A program made the position numbers and the translations under genes. 64,000 nucleotides of DNA. It comes from Alistipes megaguti. GTDB taxonomy: Bacteria; Bacteroidota; Bacteroidia; Bacteroidales; Rikenellaceae. Where the stretch lies: NCBI RefSeq assembly GCF_900604385.1, contig NZ_LR027382.1, forward strand, positions 868,001 through 932,000. Reading direction: 5' to 3'. The notes beneath the pieces were generated by a model. The model was not told the origin of the DNA, ran no database searches, and saw only the letters and a program-made list of their open reading frames with translations. Each line of letters opens with the position of its first letter. The first letter of the stretch is position 1. Positions 53,564-62,080 of the stretch are shown piece by piece.

Positions 53564-54510
53564 ACGCTACGTTCTTGCCGATATCCCCATCGGAACTGTT
53601 CACGGACGGTACTGACGGGAAGCCGCACAATCTTATCACGCAGGAAAACTATGAGTACCTGCGTGATTCCTTTTTCAGATATGCACTCCTCATGAAGAAG
53701 GAGGCGGTACATACACCGGGACGAACGCCCGGCGAAAGCATTGCCAGACTGCACGAAGAGATGTGTAACCTTGTAGGCAATGACATGAATGTCAACATTG
53801 AGCAGGACGAAGAAAGACTCCTGTTCCGTCTCTGGAAATGTCATGAATGGGGAGAACTCACGTTGTATTACTTCCCGACGAAGTTCATGGAAAGGCTCGG
53901 ACCGGAACTGAGACGCATATCCGTCACCTTCATCCACAACCTGATGCAGGCGAACGGGATAAACACCATACTGGACGAGGATGACATGGACTATGCCCTG
54001 ACACTGATGTCTGAGGATGATTCGGGTGAAACGGCATCTGACCGGAAAAAGAGGCGGCGGCTCCTGCACTCCTATGAGGAAGGCAGGATACATGCCCTGT
54101 TACGCCGGGTGGAACGCAAATCCTATTACAAGAATCTGCCGAAGGCAATCGACCGATATAAGCCGAAGGACGGGTACGAACAGTCACTGCTCTCTGTCAT
54201 GAAGGAGGGGCTGGAGTTCCTTACACCTGAACACGGCATCATGGAATACGGCTACGATCCCTTCTACGAGGAAGAACCGGACTTTTTGCCCATGTATCTC
54301 AGCAAGCAGATCCGGGTCATCTATAACTGCACCGACATGATAACGGAATATCTCACCGACTATTACAACTCCTACAGCCAGGAGACATACGACATCATTC
54401 CGGTCACTACCTGTGACTTGTCTCCGGAAACGGAGGAACTGTTCCGCATGGACGACTATCCGGAACGTTTCTTCAAATGGGCGGAAAAATTCATCAACAT
54501 CACAGTATAA
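53428..54510 (+). CDS. PRTRC system protein F (start uncertain)
   Basis: Up to 360 residues in this frame. Convincing homology begins only near 53560 (FLNATFLPISPSELFTDGTDGKPHNLITQENYEYLRDSFF). The preceding part (MCTIGRISGGTARETYHCG) reads like an out-of-frame translation of the 55-residue ORF. The body is helical, with LIHNLMQANGIN-type and DRKKRRRLLHSYEEGR segments, as in PRTRC F. No ATG lies at the homology start, so a non-ATG start or a frameshift is possible. Confidence 0.75.
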   Translation: MCTIGRISGGTARETYHCGNRKEGALRHGKKETDCGTQRCRNSFLNATFLPISPSELFTDGTDGKPHNLITQENYEYLRDSFFRYALLMKKEAVHTPGRTPGESIARLHEEMCNLVGNDMNVNIEQDEERLLFRLWKCHEWGELTLYYFPTKFMERLGPELRRISVTFIHNLMQANGINTILDEDDMDYALTLMSEDDSGETASDRKKRRRLLHSYEEGRIHALLRRVERKSYYKNLPKAIDRYKPKDGYEQSLLSVMKEGLEFLTPEHGIMEYGYDPFYEEEPDFLPMYLSKQIRVIYNCTDMITEYLTDYYNSYSQETYDIIPVTTCDLSPETEELFRMDDYPERFFKWAEKFINITV

Positions 54511-54526
54511 ACCAATCTGAAAGCAT

Positions 54527-55228
54527 ATGATAGACAGCAACGAACTGACCAGAAAAATCAAGACGCCGCTCAACCCCAGGGCGGCACTGATTGCCTATGC
54601 CTCGGAGAATGACAGGAACTTTTTCCTTGAAATCCGTGAAATTGACGACCGGGGAAACATGACGGAAGGAAGACCGGTAACCCTGGAATTCATGAACACG
54701 CTCGTGAAGGGATATTCGGAAAGACACAGCACCACTCCATATGGAAAGATACCCGACAACCTGTTGTATTGCGACCCGCGCAAGGGCAGCGAGAGATACG
54801 TGTGGTACAACCCTCCGCACAAGAGGATGATGTTCTTCAGCCCCGCGCTCAAAATAGAAAACGCGGAATATTACCTGCCGGGAGTGATCTATGAGGCCGG
54901 AGAACACGGAATGAGAATCTATGCCTACAAGGAAAATGTTCCCGGACCGGATACCGTGCTGTACGCCGCGCCCTTCTTCAACGTGACAGGTTCCAGCGTA
55001 TGTCTGGGAAACGCCAGGATAGAGCTGCCGAAGGACCTGACCTATGAGAAGCTGCTGCAGTACTGGGAAAGGAAATTCTGGCTTACGGAATTCACCCACC
55101 TGGGAGGGAACGGGAACCCGACAAGGTCAAACCTCGTGCTGGTGACAAAGGCGGCACGGGACAGGGACTTCAACCTCGACGAACTGAAGCAACTGAACAA
55201 CATGAAACTTAAAGACATACTGAAATGA
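54527..55228 (+). CDS. PRTRC system protein B
   Basis: 233 residues. ALIAYASENDRNFFLEIREID...GRPVTLEFMNTLVKGYSERHS and the ending REIDLDELKQLNNMKLKDILK-like tail match PRTRC B. The stop overlaps the next start (ATGA). Confidence 0.85.
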   Translation: MIDSNELTRKIKTPLNPRAALIAYASENDRNFFLEIREIDDRGNMTEGRPVTLEFMNTLVKGYSERHSTTPYGKIPDNLLYCDPRKGSERYVWYNPPHKRMMFFSPALKIENAEYYLPGVIYEAGEHGMRIYAYKENVPGPDTVLYAAPFFNVTGSSVCLGNARIELPKDLTYEKLLQYWERKFWLTEFTHLGGNGNPTRSNLVLVTKAARDRDFNLDELKQLNNMKLKDILK

Positions 55229-56013
55229 AAAGAGTACATTACATCGACAACTATCTCATAAACCCGCAGCATCCGGTAACGGTAAACCTTATCGGAGCGG
55301 GAGGAACAGGCTCGCAGGTACTTACCTGCCTGGCCAGACTTGACACGGCACTGAGGGGACTCGGACACCCCGGGCTGTTTATAACCGTGTATGATTCCGA
55401 CATCGTGACGGAGGCCAACATCGGGCGACAGCTCTTCAGCCCCTCGGACATCGGCCTGAACAAGGCACAGTGTCTTGTCACACGCATGAACAACTTCTTC
55501 GGCAACGACTGGAAGGCGGTACCGGACATCTATCCGGCAGCCCTGAAGGACGCTAGACGGGATAATCTGGCCAACATAACGATCACCTGCACGGACAACA
55601 TAAAGTCACGTATCGACCTGTGGAACATACTGAAAGCCGTGCCGGTATCGGAATACAGAAGCCACGAGACGCCCCTGTACTGGATGGACTTTGGGAATAC
55701 ACAGGACACGGGACAGGTCGTCCTCGGAACCGTACCGAAAAAAATCAGGCAGCCGGAATCCAAGCTGTACGAAACGGTGGAGTCACTGAAAGTGATTACC
55801 CGCTACGTGAAATACGCGAAAGTAAAGGAGAAAGACTCGGGACCGAGCTGCTCACTGGCAGAGGCCCTGGAAAAGCAGGACCTGTTCATCAACTCCACAT
55901 TGGCACAGCTCGGCTGCAACATCCTGTGGAAAATGTTCCGCAACGGCATGATCGAGCATTACGGGCTGTACCTGAACCTTTCTACCTTGAAAATGAATCC
56001 GATACCTGTCTGA
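55225..56013 (+). CDS. PRTRC ThiF-family adenylyltransferase-like protein
   Basis: 262 residues. Rossmann ATP-binding motif VNLIGAGGTGSQVL at ~19-32, then DIVTEANIGRQLFSPSDIGLNKAQ, the ThiF/E1-like pattern with acidic and arginine residues kept. Lacks the two CxxC zinc pairs of typical ThiF. Adenylation of a protein partner (perhaps PRTRC C or E) is plausible but unproven. Last gene of the cassette. Confidence 0.85.
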   Translation: MKRVHYIDNYLINPQHPVTVNLIGAGGTGSQVLTCLARLDTALRGLGHPGLFITVYDSDIVTEANIGRQLFSPSDIGLNKAQCLVTRMNNFFGNDWKAVPDIYPAALKDARRDNLANITITCTDNIKSRIDLWNILKAVPVSEYRSHETPLYWMDFGNTQDTGQVVLGTVPKKIRQPESKLYETVESLKVITRYVKYAKVKEKDSGPSCSLAEALEKQDLFINSTLAQLGCNILWKMFRNGMIEHYGLYLNLSTLKMNPIPV

Positions 56014-56080
56014 ACGCGGCTTTATGACCTATAACATGTTAAAACTTGTTTGAAATCAAGACAAACATATATTAACTTCA

Positions 56081-56109
56081 TTGCAGTTAGGAACAAATGT
56101 ATATATTTG
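56081..56109 (+). promoter_or_regulatory. rteA promoter
   Basis: TTG at 56081-56083 and TATATTTG at 56102-56109, spacing 18 bases, close to the Bacteroides consensus. A start near 56116 leaves a leader of nearly 390 bases before rteA. Confidence 0.65.
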
Positions 56110-56287
56110 TATTTTGGAATATTATACAATAGGACAACGTATTGTCTTGCCGGAACTTCCATAATTCAGGCAAACGAAAACAGGGCCATCCACATTTCCA
56201 CACGGGACTATAACAGGGGGCCTTATTTTTTCCTGCATCGGAAAATACGGAGAAACAGAAATATGGACTGACTGTAAAAAAAAGAAT

Positions 56288-56422
56288 ATGGACAAGATAT
56301 TGGATACCCGAACCAGAGAATTTTCTGCCGACAGCTGCCGGCAGAAGGGAGAATCATGCGGGCAAACCGTCGCCCGCCAAGGTTATAAAAGGCCGGAGTG
56401 CATTCTGTGTACGACTGGATAG
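56288..56422 (+). CDS. Possible leader peptide upstream of rteA
   Basis: 44 codons, MDKILDTRTREFSADSCRQK onward, ending CTTG, in the long rteA leader and after an A-rich stretch. It overlaps a TTCTGCCG/CGGCAGAA hairpin (56324-56345). A strong terminator hairpin follows. It could be a regulatory upstream ORF or chance. Confidence 0.35.
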   Translation: MDKILDTRTREFSADSCRQKGESCGQTVARQGYKRPECILCTTG

Positions 56423-56453
56423 CGCATCGGGGTGACATCCAAATTACTCACGT

Positions 56454-56493
56454 CCCGGAAGACTGCGCCCCACAACCTTTCGGGATTTTTTTA
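56454..56493 (+). terminator. Attenuator-like terminator before rteA
   Basis: CCCGGAAG pairs with CTTTCGGG, followed by seven Ts, ending 12 bases before the rteA ATG at 56505. Placed inside the leader, it would stop transcription unless relieved, which suggests attenuation control of rteA/rteB. Confidence 0.6.
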
Positions 56494-56504
56494 TCATAAG
56501 GCGT

Positions 56505-58520
56505 ATGAGGAAGCTAAGTGGAATTTCATTGCAGACAAAAATCATAGCTGGTTATCTGATATTGCTGGCAGTCATCGGAAGCATGATTGCCATACTGCTT
56601 CATGAGCGCAAAAAAATGCATGACATAGCAAACGGAACCGCAGAAATACGTGAGATCCGGAATGAAGTCAACGCCATACGCCGCCACATTGTCGGAATCG
56701 CATTGCTGGGGGAATCCGCCATCGGATGGGACAGCGAGGACTTCTCAGCATACCAGAACAGGCGCCTGCACATAGACAGCCTGCTGGAACGGATGAAAGA
56801 CAACGGCCTGGATCTGGTAAGCCACGAACAGATAGACACATTGCGACGACTGTTGGAAGAGAAGGAAAGCCGCCTGTATCATCTTACAACGGTTTTTCAG
56901 GAGCAGAGGACATCAGACAGCCTGCTCTACAACCATCTCCCCGAGGTCATCGACAAGAGTACCCGTACACGCACGGTCACCCGCCGGAAAAACGGCATAG
57001 CAGGTTTCTTTGGCAAGAAGGAAACCGTACAGGTGCCGGCTTCCACGACAGAACTGCGGCAGCTCAACCGCCAGTTGATAACCATGCAGGAAGAGCATGA
57101 CAGACATATCGGACTCTATATTGACAGCCTGCGTTTGCAAAACCTGAAACTGAACAAAAGACTGAACTCCTTCATCACCGCCCTTGACGAACAGGTCCAG
57201 GCCGCTTTCCAAAACCGGGAAACAAGGATTGCGGAGGCAAAGGCACTTTCATTCAAGCTGTTTGCGGCCACCATCATCGTTGCCATTGTCCTGCTGATCA
57301 TATCCCATCTTGTCATACAGAGGGACATACGGCGCAAGGAACATGACCGCAGCAGACTGGTGGATACGCTCAAACAGAACCGGGAACTGTCCGAAATGAG
57401 AAAGCGTATCATCGTAACGCTTTCCCATGACATAAGGGGACCATTGAACGCCATCTGCGGCAGTGCGGAACTGGCCATTGACACCAGGGAAAGAAAACGC
57501 CGCAACACTTACCTTGACAACATCATCAAGTCCTCACGCCATATCACAAGGCTTGCCAACAGCCTGCTTGACCTCTCCAGACTGGACGAAGCGAAGGAAT
57601 CACTGAACAGGATACCTTTCAACCTGAAAGCCTTCGTCGACGACATTAACGAGGAATACACCTGTGCGGCCAATGACAAGGGGCTGGTCTTCAAAACGGA
57701 AGCAGAAGGCACCGACATAGTGGTATACGGAGATGCGGACCGTATCCGTCAGGTGGCGGACAACCTGCTGACTAACGCTATCAAGTTCACCCGCAACGGA
57801 ACAGTCTGTTTCCGGGTAAGCCACAAGGACGTGGTAATGACCATGGAGGTGGAGGACTCGGGCATCGGCATGGACAAGGAAACGATAGAACGCATATTCA
57901 GACCGTTTGAACGGGCGGCGCCAGACATTTCGCCGGAAGGCTTCGGGCTCGGCCTTCCGATAACCAAGGGACTTGTGAACCTGCTCGGCGGCAGTATTTC
58001 CGTATCGAGCCATGTCGGGGAAGGCAGTCTGTTCCACACGGAAATCCCCCTCGCCATTTCCACTGAACCGGTAAAGAACCACGTCATGCCGACCGTGAAA
58101 AGGCTCAGCCTTCCAAAGCGTATCATCCTTGTGGACGACGATCCGATACAACTGCGCATCGTCATGGAGATGCTGGAGCGCAACGGTGTATCATGCCGTA
58201 CCTGCATCGGGGCGAAGGACGTGGTGGGCGAACTGCGGAAAGAACCCTACGACTTACTGCTGACAGACATCCAGATGCACGGGACCAGCGGTTTTGACTT
58301 GCTATATCTCCTGCGTCATTCCAATATCGGAAATTCACGCACCATTCCGGTTGCCGCCATGACTGCCCGCAACGACGTGGACGAAAGCCGCTATACTGAA
58401 GCCGGCTTTTCCGGCTGCATACAGAAACCGTTCTCCATGAACGAGCTGCAGGCTTTCCTTTCCTCCATAATGGAAAGTCGGGCCAGCGGCAGGAACAGAA
58501 GGCGGATTTCAATGCCTTAG
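56505..58520 (+). CDS. rteA: RteA hybrid sensor histidine kinase, C-terminus shifted
   Basis: 671 residues. Membrane helices at ~10-30 and ~248-270 enclose a periplasmic helical sensor. HisKA follows with VTLSHDIRGPLN (phospho-His near 308), HATPase with NLLTNAIKFT and GFGLGLPITKGLVNLLGG, then a receiver with LLLTDIQMH (Asp near 588). The frame ends at 58520 just after the receiver; the expected Hpt-like tail continues in another frame at 58538, so a frameshift near 58490-58500 is likely. RteA senses the inducing signal and works with RteB. Confidence 0.85.
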   Translation: MRKLSGISLQTKIIAGYLILLAVIGSMIAILLHERKKMHDIANGTAEIREIRNEVNAIRRHIVGIALLGESAIGWDSEDFSAYQNRRLHIDSLLERMKDNGLDLVSHEQIDTLRRLLEEKESRLYHLTTVFQEQRTSDSLLYNHLPEVIDKSTRTRTVTRRKNGIAGFFGKKETVQVPASTTELRQLNRQLITMQEEHDRHIGLYIDSLRLQNLKLNKRLNSFITALDEQVQAAFQNRETRIAEAKALSFKLFAATIIVAIVLLIISHLVIQRDIRRKEHDRSRLVDTLKQNRELSEMRKRIIVTLSHDIRGPLNAICGSAELAIDTRERKRRNTYLDNIIKSSRHITRLANSLLDLSRLDEAKESLNRIPFNLKAFVDDINEEYTCAANDKGLVFKTEAEGTDIVVYGDADRIRQVADNLLTNAIKFTRNGTVCFRVSHKDVVMTMEVEDSGIGMDKETIERIFRPFERAAPDISPEGFGLGLPITKGLVNLLGGSISVSSHVGEGSLFHTEIPLAISTEPVKNHVMPTVKRLSLPKRIILVDDDPIQLRIVMEMLERNGVSCRTCIGAKDVVGELRKEPYDLLLTDIQMHGTSGFDLLYLLRHSNIGNSRTIPVAAMTARNDVDESRYTEAGFSGCIQKPFSMNELQAFLSSIMESRASGRNRRRISMP

Positions 58521-58537
58521 CCGCAGAGACGGGGGAT

Positions 58538-58876
58538 ATGGAATGGATGCTCAATGCTTTCATTGAGGAATCGATCGACAACAGGACGGAACTGAAAAAA
58601 GCCCTTGAAAGCATGAAAACGGACACGGAGCGGATGAAAAACACCCTGCACCGCATGTATCCCACCTGGGAACAGCTGGGAGTGGCCTGTGAACTGGAAA
58701 CATACAGCAGAATCCTACATGACGATACTTCCGATGATCTGACCATCAGTACATATACAGAGACGGTCATCGGAAGAATAGACCGGCTGGTAGGCGATGC
58801 GAAGAACCTGCTTTCGGAAATCAGAAAACTTGACTTAAAGAACTATACGGATGAAACACAGAATACTCATAGTTGA
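58538..58876 (+). CDS. Hpt-like C-terminal domain of RteA in a separate frame
   Basis: 112 residues. Reading this frame upstream of its ATG gives KADFNALAAETGDMEWMLNAF, the natural continuation of an RteA tail. The helical part FIEESIDNRTELKKALESMKTDTERMKNTLHRMYPTWEQLGV has the Hpt layout with a His in KNTLHRMYP. It overlaps rteB by 26 bases. Either a frameshifted piece of rteA or an independently translated phosphotransfer protein. Confidence 0.65.
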   Translation: MEWMLNAFIEESIDNRTELKKALESMKTDTERMKNTLHRMYPTWEQLGVACELETYSRILHDDTSDDLTISTYTETVIGRIDRLVGDAKNLLSEIRKLDLKNYTDETQNTHS

Positions 58877-60158
58877 AGACAATATCCTGCTGGCCGGACA
58901 ACAAAAGAAATGGTTTGAGAAATCCGGCTATGAAGCAGTGACGACGATAGACGAACCCGGTGCAAGGCGGCTTCTGAAAAAGGAGCCTTTCGATCTTGTC
59001 CTTTCCGATGTCCGTCTTCCGCAGGGGGACGGCATATCGCTGCTCGAATGGATGCAGAGAGAACGGATAGACGTTCCCTTCATCATCATGACCGGATATG
59101 CCTCCGTGTCGGATGCCGTCCGTGCCATCAAGATGGGGGCAAAAGACTATCTGGCCAAGCCTGTTCAGATGGATGAACTGCAAAGTCTGATAAAGAACAT
59201 CCTGCATCCTCGCTCAGTCATATACGGAAAGGACAAGGGCATCCTTCCCAGGAACAGCCGACAGATGAAAGAAGTGGAAAATCTAGCTCGTACGGTCGCT
59301 CCATTTGACATTTCCGTACTGATTCTTGGTCCGAACGGTGCCGGCAAGGAATCCGTAGCGCAACGTATCCATTATTCCAGCGAGCGCAGGGAAAAGCCGT
59401 TCCTGGCAGTAAACTGCGGGGTCATTCCCAAAGAGCTTGCGCCCTCGCTCTTTTTCGGGCATGTGAAGGGGACGTTTACGGGGGCGGACACAAACCGTGA
59501 AGGCTTCTTTGAAACGGCCCGTGGCGGGACCCTGTTCCTTGACGAAGTAGGAACATTGTCCATGGAGGTACAAAGCATGCTCCTGCGTACCTTGCAGGAA
59601 GGCAGCTATATCCCTATAGGCAGCAACCGGGAGAAACACTCCGACGTAAGGATAGTGGCGGCAACCAACGAGGACCTTCAGCTGGCCATCAGGGAGAGAC
59701 GCTTCCGGGAAGACCTCTACCACCGTCTGGGGGAATTTGAAATCGTCCTGCCGGCCCTGCATGAATGCCCGGAGGACATACTTCCGCTTGCCGAACATTT
59801 CAGGGAAAAGTTTTCCAGGGAACTCAAACGGCAGACCGACGGATTCAGCCGTGAGGCAGAGCAACAGCTGCTCTCATACGGCTGGCCGGGAAATGTACGG
59901 GAATTGCAGAACAAGATCAAACGAGCCGTCCTGCTGTCCAAACAGCCGATAATCGAAACGGCTTGTTTGAACATAAGAATCGAGGATGAGAAAGAGAAAA
60001 TCTTCCTTTTTCCGGAAAATGAGACACAGGAAAAACAGTCCATCATCAGGGCCTTGAAAATATGCACGGGCAACCGGAAACGGACGGCGGAGATGCTGCA
60101 CATTGATCCTTCTACGTTGTACAGAAAAATGAAGAAATACGGACTGAACGACAAATAA
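58851..60158 (+). CDS. rteB: RteB sigma-54-type response regulator
   Basis: 435 residues. Receiver 1-~120 (phospho-Asp 53 in LVLSDVRLP, Lys near 103 in YLAKPVQ). AAA+ domain with Walker A GPNGAGKE (~160-167) and GTFTGA (~207-212, one residue off the usual GAFTGA). C-terminal Fis HTH NRKRTAEMLHIDPSTLYRKMKKYG. In CTnDOT, RteB activates rteC and thus excision; no rteC is seen here. Confidence 0.9.
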   Translation: MKHRILIVEDNILLAGQQKKWFEKSGYEAVTTIDEPGARRLLKKEPFDLVLSDVRLPQGDGISLLEWMQRERIDVPFIIMTGYASVSDAVRAIKMGAKDYLAKPVQMDELQSLIKNILHPRSVIYGKDKGILPRNSRQMKEVENLARTVAPFDISVLILGPNGAGKESVAQRIHYSSERREKPFLAVNCGVIPKELAPSLFFGHVKGTFTGADTNREGFFETARGGTLFLDEVGTLSMEVQSMLLRTLQEGSYIPIGSNREKHSDVRIVAATNEDLQLAIRERRFREDLYHRLGEFEIVLPALHECPEDILPLAEHFREKFSRELKRQTDGFSREAEQQLLSYGWPGNVRELQNKIKRAVLLSKQPIIETACLNIRIEDEKEKIFLFPENETQEKQSIIRALKICTGNRKRTAEMLHIDPSTLYRKMKKYGLNDK

Positions 60159-60316
60159 AGGCAATATAGACCGGAGATGTTTTCCAGTCTGGAATAAAAT
60201 GCCTACATTTGCATAAGTCTGGCAAAATATGGAATACATACTGCCAGCAGGAACATAAGAAAATACCGACAGGGCTGACAGCCTCGCCGGATATTATACA
60301 TAAGTCGCAAGACGTC

Positions 60317-60458
60317 TCGGATGGGAATCTGACAAATTCAAAAATACAGAGGCTTTTGCGTGCAGCTTATGCTATGCCTAATAGCGTGAGCTCATGCAAA
60401 TTTCTGTATTGGGCTTTGTCAGAGCCTCCATCCGAAATAGCGTGAGCCTCACGCTTTT
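60317..60458 (+). promoter_or_regulatory. Long inverted repeat ending in a terminator, downstream of rteB
   Basis: Left arm 60317-60350 (TCGGATGGG, TCTGACAAA, AATACAGA) pairs with right arm 60403-60435 (TCTGTATT, TTTGTCAGA, CCATCCGA). AATAGCGTGAG occurs both in the loop (60380) and after the right arm (60437). The second copy forms GCGTGAG-C-CTCACGC (60440-60454) plus TTTT, a terminator 19 bases before ATG 60477. May be an attenuator or a small-RNA region. Confidence 0.55.
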
Positions 60459-60476
60459 CATTTGGAGTATCAAGGT

Positions 60477-60893
60477 ATGGCAAAGTTACAGGTTCTGATA
60501 GCAATGACATTGAACGGTTTCGTCCCCGCACGGAACGATTCCCTGCTGCAATGGATACAAAACAGCGATGACGGTTTCCCTTACTGGCGGGGCCGGTCCA
60601 CCCGCATGTTGTATCCGGGCTATCCGCTAGTCGACCTCATCTGTGACAAGGAACAGTCTGCACCCTCTGACATATATCTGGCTGAAATCTATGACGACAG
60701 CGGCGCAGAACTGCTGCGGGGACTGTCCCTGTACCGCCTGATAGATGAGATGGTCATTTTTCTTCTTCCGGTAATCAGTTCCGAAACGGTTCCCGTATCA
60801 AAACATATCTCCACGGACAAATGGGAACTGGTCAGGACAAAAACATTCAGAAACGGGATCTGCCGCCTTACTTATCGCAAAACATTGCAATAA
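60477..60893 (+). CDS. Short dihydrofolate reductase/RibD-like protein
   Basis: 138 residues from ATG 60477 (AAGGT before it). The start MAKLQVLIAMTLNGFVPA and the ending WELVRTKTFRNGICRLTYR recall RibD C-terminal/DHFR-like reductases, but the middle nucleotide-binding part is much shortened. Probably not an active reductase. Sits between rteB and the Xis-like genes. Confidence 0.55.
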   Translation: MAKLQVLIAMTLNGFVPARNDSLLQWIQNSDDGFPYWRGRSTRMLYPGYPLVDLICDKEQSAPSDIYLAEIYDDSGAELLRGLSLYRLIDEMVIFLLPVISSETVPVSKHISTDKWELVRTKTFRNGICRLTYRKTLQ

Positions 60894-61099
60894 AAGATTG
60901 CACGCTCTTGCATTTGCAATACTTCCATCAGTCTCGTTTTTATGGGGCTGATTTTTTATTTCTCTATTATTCAGCGACTTGCCATGTTTTTATGTGGCAA
61001 TATGCTCCATTGGTCCATGTTTTGGCCTATATCATAATGAAACCTGTTGCGCAACACGGTGTAAAAAATGGAATTATTACACTAAAAACAGAATTCATT

Positions 61100-61423
61100 A
61101 TGATACAGATAGACAGGGAGACATTCCAGATGATGCTCCACCAGATAATGGAACGGTTTGACAGGATAGATGACAGACTGAACCGCATGAACAGGCAGAC
61201 GGCCGCCCTTGAGGGTGACAAGCTGCTCGACAACCAGGATATGTGCGAACTCCTTGGCGTTACGAAACGCACCCTTGCACGCTACCGCCAGAAGAAGCTC
61301 GTCACATACTACATGATTGACGGGCGTACCTACTACAAGGCTTCGGAAGTCCAGGACTTCCTGAACAGGAAGGGGAAGGTGCTGCCGGCGAGAATAAAAA
61401 AAGAACTCGGTCTTCAACCCTAA
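61100..61423 (+). CDS. Xis-like HTH protein 1
   Basis: 107 residues from ATG 61100 (MIQIDRETFQMML). Coiled N-terminus (MERFDRIDDRLNRMNRQ), then a MerR/excisionase-type winged HTH (LLDNQDMCELLGVTKRTLARYRQKKLVTYYMIDGRTYYKASEVQDFL). Likely an excision factor or regulator near the integrases. Confidence 0.8.
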   Translation: MIQIDRETFQMMLHQIMERFDRIDDRLNRMNRQTAALEGDKLLDNQDMCELLGVTKRTLARYRQKKLVTYYMIDGRTYYKASEVQDFLNRKGKVLPARIKKELGLQP

Positions 61424-61435
61424 TAAAATGACGGT

Positions 61436-61729
61436 ATGGAAATTATATGTATGGAAAAACAGACCTTTGACGAATTGGTTGTCCGCCTCAGCCTGATTGA
61501 GAAAAAAGTCATTGGTATATGTAGTCAGACCAAAGACGCGGGACTGAAAAAATGGATGGACAATCAGGAGGTATGCGGGATTCTCCGAATATCCAAGAGA
61601 ACACTTCAGGTATATCGCGAGAAAGGACTGTTGCCTTTCACCCGGATCAAGAACAAGTTCTTCTACAAACCGGAAGATGTACAAAGCCTGTTGGAATCAA
61701 GTTATCACCCACAAAAAAGAAAGCCATGA
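61436..61729 (+). CDS. Xis-like HTH protein 2
   Basis: 97 residues; winged HTH WMDNQEVCGILRISKRTLQVYREKGLLPFTRIKNKFFYKPEDVQSLL, same fold as its two neighbours. The stop overlaps the next start (ATGA), 12 bases after the previous gene. Confidence 0.8.
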   Translation: MEIICMEKQTFDELVVRLSLIEKKVIGICSQTKDAGLKKWMDNQEVCGILRISKRTLQVYREKGLLPFTRIKNKFFYKPEDVQSLLESSYHPQKRKP

Positions 61730-62037
61730 GTTACGATCTTATAAACAGAAAAGACCAGCGGATTGATACTATTTTCAAAGGGCTGGAAAACATGGAGCGC
61801 ATGATAGACGCAATACGGACGGCTCCAAGGCCCGCATTTCACGGTGATTATTTCCTCACGGACGAGGAACTTTCAAAGCTGTTGAAAGTAAGCCGGCGTA
61901 CCTTGCAGGAATACCGGACCCTCGGTGTGATACCTTACTATCTTGTGCAGGGAAAAGCCCTATACAAAGAGTCAGACATACAAAAAGTTCTTGATGACGC
62001 TTATAAAAGATGCAGGGAAGAACAGCGATGGGTATGA
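61726..62037 (+). CDS. Xis-like HTH protein 3
   Basis: 103 residues from ATG 61726 (MSYDLINRKDQRID). Coiled start (GLENMERMIDAI), then HTH YFLTDEELSKLLKVSRRTLQEYRTLGVIPYYLVQGKALYKESDIQKVL. Third member of the row, coupled to the second. Confidence 0.8.
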   Translation: MSYDLINRKDQRIDTIFKGLENMERMIDAIRTAPRPAFHGDYFLTDEELSKLLKVSRRTLQEYRTLGVIPYYLVQGKALYKESDIQKVLDDAYKRCREEQRWV

Positions 62038-62047
62038 AGCAAAAGTA

Positions 62048-62080
62048 AAAGAAACGGCCTCTTTACAAGGTCGTTTCTTT
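62048..62080. terminator. Bidirectional terminator between Xis and Int genes
   Basis: AAAGAAACGGCCT (62048-62060), loop, AAGGTCGTTTCTTT (62067-62080). It overlaps the last codons of the converging integrase gene and follows the HTH gene by 11 bases. Confidence 0.7.
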
